This document shows, piece after piece, positions 12,502 through 16,218 of a stretch of 16,218 nucleotides of DNA. The notes under the pieces are model-generated. The model was not told the origin of the DNA. It did not search any database and saw only the letters and a list, made by a program, of their open reading frames with translations. Every line of letters starts with the position of its first letter. Positions within the stretch are counted from its first letter, which is position 1. A program made the position numbers and the translations under genes. The DNA is taken from NCBI GenBank assembly GCA_900770725.1, contig CAAGLL010000061.1:1-16218 (forward strand), in the 5' to 3' direction. The DNA is from an uncultured Succinivibrio sp. GTDB taxonomy: Bacteria; Pseudomonadota; Gammaproteobacteria; Enterobacterales; Succinivibrionaceae.

Positions 12502-13368
12502 TCACTTCGCCGGATCCGCCGGGCAGGAGCTCACGCTGTACTTGCGCAGCGTCCTGCCGCTTGTTGAATCCAATGATACATGAAGGGGCCGTCCGCCGTT
12601 GATGATGCCCTGGAATAATTTGTTGCGGCAAAGCGACTGCGCGCCGCGCCCGAACTCCTCAAGCCGCGCCTCGCGGCCGGCATCGTCAAGCCCCGCGAAG
12701 GCGTCGTCTGCCTTGACCACGGTGATCTCGATCGAGCTGTCCGCAAGCTCGGCGCGGCTTATGGTGGTGTACTTGTCAATCTTTATGGGCACTCGCGAGC
12801 GCAGATCCTCAAAGGAGAGCTCGGCCTCGGAGGGGCCGAAGTACTTCTGATAGGCAAAGTAGGCGGCAAAGAGCAGGCAGGCGCAGGCCACGGCCGCGCG
12901 CGCCTGGGCGCGGCGCGAGCGCGCCCTGGGCGCCTCGGCCCCGTCATCGTCCCCGCCGTGGCGCCTGAGCAGGCGGAGGAAGCGCGCAGGGCCGTTCTCC
13001 GCATCATTGCCGCCTCCCTTGCGCTCCTCGCGCTCGAATTCCTCGAGCCCGCGCCTGAGATCTTCGGCGTCCTTGCCATCGCCTGCGCCATGGCGCCCCA
13101 TGATCCTGAGGGCAAAGGAGGCCATGGAGGGGCCGGCCTTGTTCTCGGCCTCCCCCTCATCCTTCGCGGACTCCTGGGCGATGCCTGGGATCTGGCCTTC
13201 AGGCAGGGGATCGGGGGCCCTGGCCTCCGCCTGATCCCGCGCCGCGGCCTCATTGCCTGGCGCAGCCCTGCCGCCTTCAGGCGCGGCCTTCAGCGAGGGA
13301 TCCTCATGCCCTGCCGCGCGCGCCTCTTCGTCCTTTCCAGAACCTGTTCCAGTGCCCTGCATGGCCAT
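12502..13368 (-). CDS. Single-pass membrane protein with charged cytoplasmic region and small periplasmic domain
   Basis: The 288-residue protein has three parts. Residues 1-150 are low-complexity, charged and probably disordered, with two short amphipathic repeats, LRIMGRHG (87-94) and LRLLRRHG (131-138), each followed by an acidic Gly/Asp stretch. A single membrane span lies at about 155-174 (QARAAVACACLLFAAYFAYQKYF), preceded by Arg residues, so the C-terminus faces the periplasm. Residues 185-288 read VPIKIDKYTTISRAELADSSIEITV ... SLCRNKLFQGIINGG ... GRTLRKYSVSSC. This is the pattern of a widespread proteobacterial periplasmic domain of unknown function, with two cysteines (247, 282) that could form a disulfide. 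The start is ATG 13368 (GGAGG three bases upstream) or ATG 13362 (nine bases, better spaced). It diverges from ycaO. Confidence 0.7.
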   Translation of the reverse strand: MAMQGTGTGSGKDEEARAAGHEDPSLKAAPEGGRAAPGNEAAARDQAEARAPDPLPEGQIPGIAQESAKDEGEAENKAGPSMASFALRIMGRHGAGDGKDAEDLRRGLEEFEREERKGGGNDAENGPARFLRLLRRHGGDDDGAEAPRARSRRAQARAAVACACLLFAAYFAYQKYFGPSEAELSFEDLRSRVPIKIDKYTTISRAELADSSIEITVVKADDAFAGLDDAGREARLEEFGRGAQSLCRNKLFQGIINGGRPLHVSLDSTSGRTLRKYSVSSCPADPAK

Positions 13369-13467
13369 GCCCCTCCGCCCCAAACGCCCGCCCCCGCGTG
13401 TTAAAATCCCCCACGCGCGGGCGGCGCAATGTCAACATTTCACGATCGATTTCACGGGATTTTAGCG

Positions 13468-15249
13468 ATGACCAGCATAACAGGCAAAGACGCGCCACTC
13501 GAGGAGAGCATCGGGCGCTTCAAGAAGGCCCTGGGAGGCCTTGGCGCCGAGCTTGAGGAAACCGGCTGGCTCAACCCCCTGCCCAACGTCTACTCGGTGC
13601 ACCTGTCGTTCGCAGGCTGCCCCGCGGTCTACTCAAACGGCAAGGGCTCCTCGAAGCTCGCCGCGCTGGCCTCGGCCTGCGGCGAGCTGTGCGAGCGCCT
13701 CTCCACCCACATGTCCTTCTCCGACTACTTCCTGGGCTTGGACAACTCCGAGGCGCCCTACGTCCATTTTCCAGACGAGCGCTGGACCCCGATCCCCGAC
13801 GACGAGGGCACCGTGGAGGATCCCAACGGCGCGGGGCACCCGCTGCCGCCCGAGGTGCTCAACGCCTCGCTGCGCGCCTTCTACTCAAAGGGCGCGGGGC
13901 TGACGCTCGAGGATCTCGTGGACATCCAGTCCTCCTCGTTCAGCCGCGGCGTCTGCTCGATCCCCTTCACCAACGCCCGCAACGGCGAGGTGGTCTACTT
14001 CCCGGTGAACCTCCTGGACACCCTCTACGGCTCAAACGGCATGTCCGCCGGCAACACCGACTACGAGGCCCTGGTGCAGGCGCTCTCGGAGATCCTCGAG
14101 CGCTACGCCAAAGGCGAGATCCTAAGGAAGGGCCTGGCGCTGCCGCGCATCCCCGAGGAGATCATCGCCCGGTACCCAAAGAGCTTTGATACCTTGCGCG
14201 CGCTCCAGGGCAACGGCTTCAAGGCCGTGCCGCTCGACGCATCCCTTGGCGGGCGCTTCCCCGTGGTCTGCGTCGCGCTCTTCAACCAGGGCAACGGCAC
14301 CTGCTGCTGCTCCTTCGGCGCCCACCCGATCTTCGAGGTGGCGCTCGACCGCACGCTCACCGAGCTCATGCAGGGCCGCACCTTCTCGGATCTCGACGCC
14401 TTCGACGCCCCGGTGTTCTCCCGCGAGCAAGTGGCCGATCCGGTGAACGTCGCAAGCCACTTCGTGGACTCCACCGGCCTTTTGCCCATGCAGATGTTCA
14501 GGCAGCCTGCCGACTACAAGTTCGTCGCCTGGGACTTCCACGGCTCGACCCACGACCAGTACAAGGCGCTGCGCTACATCATCGCCAAGCTGGGCTTTGA
14601 CATCTACATCCGCGCCTACCGCCAGCTGGGATCCCCCGCCTACCGCGTCATCGTCCCTGGCATGAGCGAGGTCTATCCCATCGACGATCTCGTCTACGAC
14701 AACCCCAACGCCGGCATCGACTTCCAGCAGTCACTGCTCGCCCTCCCCGACTCCAACGAGAGCCGCGAGACCTACAAGGGCTACTTCGACGAGCTGTGCA
14801 CCGAGGCCTCAGACGACTCCAAGCTCGTCTGCGACGCCCTGGGCGTCATGCCCGACCGCGGCAGCGCCTGGGCCACTCTGCGCTTTGGCGAGCTCAAGTG
14901 CCTGCTTGCGCTCGCAGGCGGCGATCTCAAGGGCGCGCGCGAGTACGCCGCCTGGACGCTCTCTTTCAACCAGGACTCGTTCCCGCTTGAGCGCGAGCGC
15001 TTCTACTCCTGCCTCGTGCGCGCCATCGACGCGCAGACCGATCCGAGGATCGAGCCCCGCGAGTACGTCCAGGCGCTCACGGACATCTACGGCAAGGCCA
15101 CCTGCGACGCCGTCTGCGCCCACCTCCAGGGCACCAGGCGCTTCTTCGGGCTGCGCGGGACCGATCTTAACTTGAAGGGCTTCCGGGCCCACCAGGAGCT
15201 CATCAAGCTCTACGGCGCCGTAAAGGAGGCGCATTTTGATGAAGAATGA
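13468..15249 (+). CDS. ycaO: YcaO, accessory factor for ribosomal protein S12 beta-methylthiolation
   Basis: Escherichia YcaO assists the radical-SAM enzyme RimO in methylthiolating an Asp of S12; the YcaO fold binds and hydrolyses ATP. The 593-residue product (586 in Escherichia) starts MTSITGKDAPLEESIGRFKKAL, matching the Escherichia N-terminus, so ATG 13468 is preferred to ATG 13429. The ATP/Mg glutamates are present: ASACGELCERLS (69-79, Glu73 and Glu76) and QALSEILERY (204-213, Glu208 and Glu211). So are SNGMSAGNT (189-197), SLGGRFPVVCVALFNQGNGTC and a VALDRTLTELMQGR segment. The C-terminal 150 residues (RFGELKCLLALAGGDLKGAREYAAW) form the TPR-like region typical of this branch, distinct from azoline-forming YcaOs. 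Its end overlaps lolB by 11 bases. rimO is not in the window. It is first in a ycaO-lolB-ispE operon. Confidence 0.95.
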   Translation: MTSITGKDAPLEESIGRFKKALGGLGAELEETGWLNPLPNVYSVHLSFAGCPAVYSNGKGSSKLAALASACGELCERLSTHMSFSDYFLGLDNSEAPYVHFPDERWTPIPDDEGTVEDPNGAGHPLPPEVLNASLRAFYSKGAGLTLEDLVDIQSSSFSRGVCSIPFTNARNGEVVYFPVNLLDTLYGSNGMSAGNTDYEALVQALSEILERYAKGEILRKGLALPRIPEEIIARYPKSFDTLRALQGNGFKAVPLDASLGGRFPVVCVALFNQGNGTCCCSFGAHPIFEVALDRTLTELMQGRTFSDLDAFDAPVFSREQVADPVNVASHFVDSTGLLPMQMFRQPADYKFVAWDFHGSTHDQYKALRYIIAKLGFDIYIRAYRQLGSPAYRVIVPGMSEVYPIDDLVYDNPNAGIDFQQSLLALPDSNESRETYKGYFDELCTEASDDSKLVCDALGVMPDRGSAWATLRFGELKCLLALAGGDLKGAREYAAWTLSFNQDSFPLERERFYSCLVRAIDAQTDPRIEPREYVQALTDIYGKATCDAVCAHLQGTRRFFGLRGTDLNLKGFRAHQELIKLYGAVKEAHFDEE

Positions 15250-15835
15250 AATCCGCATGATGGCCGCGGCGTGCGCCGCCGCCTGCGCGCTGCTCTCAGG
15301 CTGCTCGACCTCGGGCGGCAGCGCCCCCTCGACTGCGTGGGATCAGAACTACGAGAAGCTCTCGGAGCTGCGCTTCTTCAAGGCCTCCGGGCGCATCGGG
15401 ATCAAGACCCCGCAGGAGACCCGCGGCGCGGCCTACGACATCGACGGCTTCGGCTCGGGCTTCGTCTTCAACATCAACTCGCCCATGGGCGGCACCGTGG
15501 CCTCGGTCACCGTGACCGACAACCGCCTGGCCCTCACGATGGAGGGCAAGACCTACGAGGACGACGTGGCCAAGGCGGTGTTCGAGAAGGCCTTCGGCAT
15601 CGACATCCCGGTCGAGCGCGTCGAGAGGATCTTCCTGGGGCTGCCCGGGGGCAAGGTCGAGCGCCAAAGCGACGGCCGCATCACCGGCTCCAACTGGGAC
15701 GGCTTTGACATAGGCTACAGCGGCTCGGTCTCAGAGGGCGGCTACACGCTCCCTGAGATCACCACCGTGGTCCACGGCCCCTACACGCTCAAGCTCAGCG
15801 TCATCGAGTTCAAGCCGGGCAAGGGCAAGGACTAG
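15239..15835 (+). CDS. lolB: Outer-membrane lipoprotein receptor LolB
   Basis: LolB takes lipoproteins from the periplasmic carrier LolA and inserts them into the outer membrane. ATG 15239 lies nine bases after AAAGGAGG (15222-15229); a TTG one codon earlier is not needed. The signal peptide MKNEIRMMAAACAAACALLSGC ends in a lipobox with Cys22 followed by Ser, which favours outer-membrane sorting. The mature part, about 177 residues, has FKASGRIGIKTPQETRGAAYDIDGFGSGFVFNINSPMGGTVASVTVTDNRLALTMEGKTYED and ends with HGPYTLKLSVIEFKP. This follows the LolB pattern of a half-open beta barrel that starts with a GRIGI strand. Gene order confirms it: lolB directly before ispE is the classic gammaproteobacterial arrangement. 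It overlaps ycaO by 11 bases. Confidence 0.93.
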   Translation: MKNEIRMMAAACAAACALLSGCSTSGGSAPSTAWDQNYEKLSELRFFKASGRIGIKTPQETRGAAYDIDGFGSGFVFNINSPMGGTVASVTVTDNRLALTMEGKTYEDDVAKAVFEKAFGIDIPVERVERIFLGLPGGKVERQSDGRITGSNWDGFDIGYSGSVSEGGYTLPEITTVVHGPYTLKLSVIEFKPGKGKD

Positions 15836-15836
15836 C

Positions 15837-16218
15837 ATGCGCCGATCCCGCGTCTTAAGCCCCTGCAAGGTCAACGAGTTTCTCTACATCACGGGGCGCT
15901 ACCCTGACGGCTACAGCCGGCTGCAGACCCTCTACACAGTGCTCGACTACGGCGACACGATGGAGTTCTCGGTGCGCGGCGATGGGAAGTTCACGCTTAC
16001 AGGCTTCGACTTTCCCATGGAGCAGAACCTCATCTACAAGGCTGCGGTGGCGCTCCGGGAAGCCTCAGGCTGCCGCCTGGGCGCCGACATCGCCGTTGAC
16101 AAGATCCTGCCCCAGGGCGGCGGGCTCGGCGGTGGCTCGGGCAACGCCGCGACGGCGCTCGCGCAGCTGAACAAGCTGTGGGAGGCTGGCCTTTCCAAGC
16201 AGGAGCTTCTCTCAATCG
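15837..16218 (+). CDS. ispE: 4-diphosphocytidyl-2-C-methyl-D-erythritol kinase IspE (5' part, cut by the window end)
   Basis: IspE phosphorylates CDP-methylerythritol in the MEP isoprenoid pathway. Only the first 127 codons are inside the window. The start follows the lolB stop after one base. Visible are the N-terminal SPCKVNEFLYITGRYPDGYSRLQTLYTVLDYGD (8-40) with the catalytic Lys11 (Lys10 in Escherichia), ENLIYKAA-like QNLIYKAA, and the GHMP-kinase glycine-rich loop LPQGGGLGGGSGNAATAL (91-108). Two positions are unusual: the tripeptide Gly-Tyr-His of Escherichia, whose His26 contacts the cytosine, is Gly-Tyr-Ser here (Ser27), and GGGSS is GGGSG. The catalytic Asp lies beyond the window. 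Identity is secure from motifs and from lolB linkage. Confidence 0.93.
   Translation, partial: MRRSRVLSPCKVNEFLYITGRYPDGYSRLQTLYTVLDYGDTMEFSVRGDGKFTLTGFDFPMEQNLIYKAAVALREASGCRLGADIAVDKILPQGGGLGGGSGNAATALAQLNKLWEAGLSKQELLSI

Noticed and set aside
12958..13404. Plus-strand frame of 148 codons opposite the membrane-protein gene
   Set aside because: It looks protein-like in places, but lies opposite a gene with a clear membrane span, periplasmic domain and start, so I read it as a shadow.

Overview
This GC-rich window has the gene content of a gammaproteobacterial chromosome. Diagnostic genes are tolC, lolB-ispE, a ydaL/smrA-type Smr protein, an Escherichia-type asd, a RimO-partner type ycaO, and a protein resembling the VC2046/SO_2500 family. 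A textbook sigma-54 promoter in front of flgB points to the RpoN-controlled flagellar hierarchy of polar-flagellated gammaproteobacteria (Vibrio, Aeromonas and Pseudomonas type). An Aeromonadales or Succinivibrionaceae-like host would fit, but that is inference. No species is identifiable from the sequence alone.

Layout, left to right. Positions 1-460 hold no convincing gene. A near-consensus sigma-70 promoter (463-490) then drives two tRNA-Ala genes (GGC, then TGC) separated by a terminator-like hairpin. Positions 816-1770 are mostly non-coding, with one 59-codon ORF that has a strong ribosome binding site. tolC (1770-3104) ends in a strong hairpin and converges on flgC-flgB, an isolated rod-gene pair read leftward from the sigma-54 promoter at 4145-4161. 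smrA (4197-4820) diverges from flgB. Next comes a translationally coupled pair: a DUF3737 beta-helix protein and a MalY/PatB-type C-S lyase/aminotransferase.

Positions 6966-8945 form an AT-richer accessory block. It carries an AAA-ATPase-like/PD-(D/E)XK protein of the kind abundant in gut bacteria. A VC2046-like gene (leftward) and an unrecognised 165-residue protein (rightward) follow, divergently arranged. The latter converges, with a 4-base gap, on a stand-alone RelA/SpoT-domain alarmone synthetase (10150-11202). Upstream of the synthetase on the same strand lie asd and a single-pass membrane protein with a charged cytoplasmic part and a small periplasmic domain. Finally ycaO, lolB and ispE form a tight rightward operon, and ispE runs off the window.

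Most genes are housekeeping: efflux and outer-membrane export, flagellar rod, ribosome surveillance, lysine/threonine/methionine precursor synthesis, ribosomal protein S12 modification, lipoprotein sorting and isoprenoid synthesis. The places most worth a second look are the sigma-54 promoter on an orphan flgBC pair, the long single-domain RelA/SpoT enzyme, the DUF3737-PatB couple, the AAA/PD-(D/E)XK island, an over-abundant AGGATCCT palindrome, and an IspE lacking the usual substrate-binding histidine. I do not see a CRISPR array, a complete insertion sequence, or a multi-gene system that I can call new.
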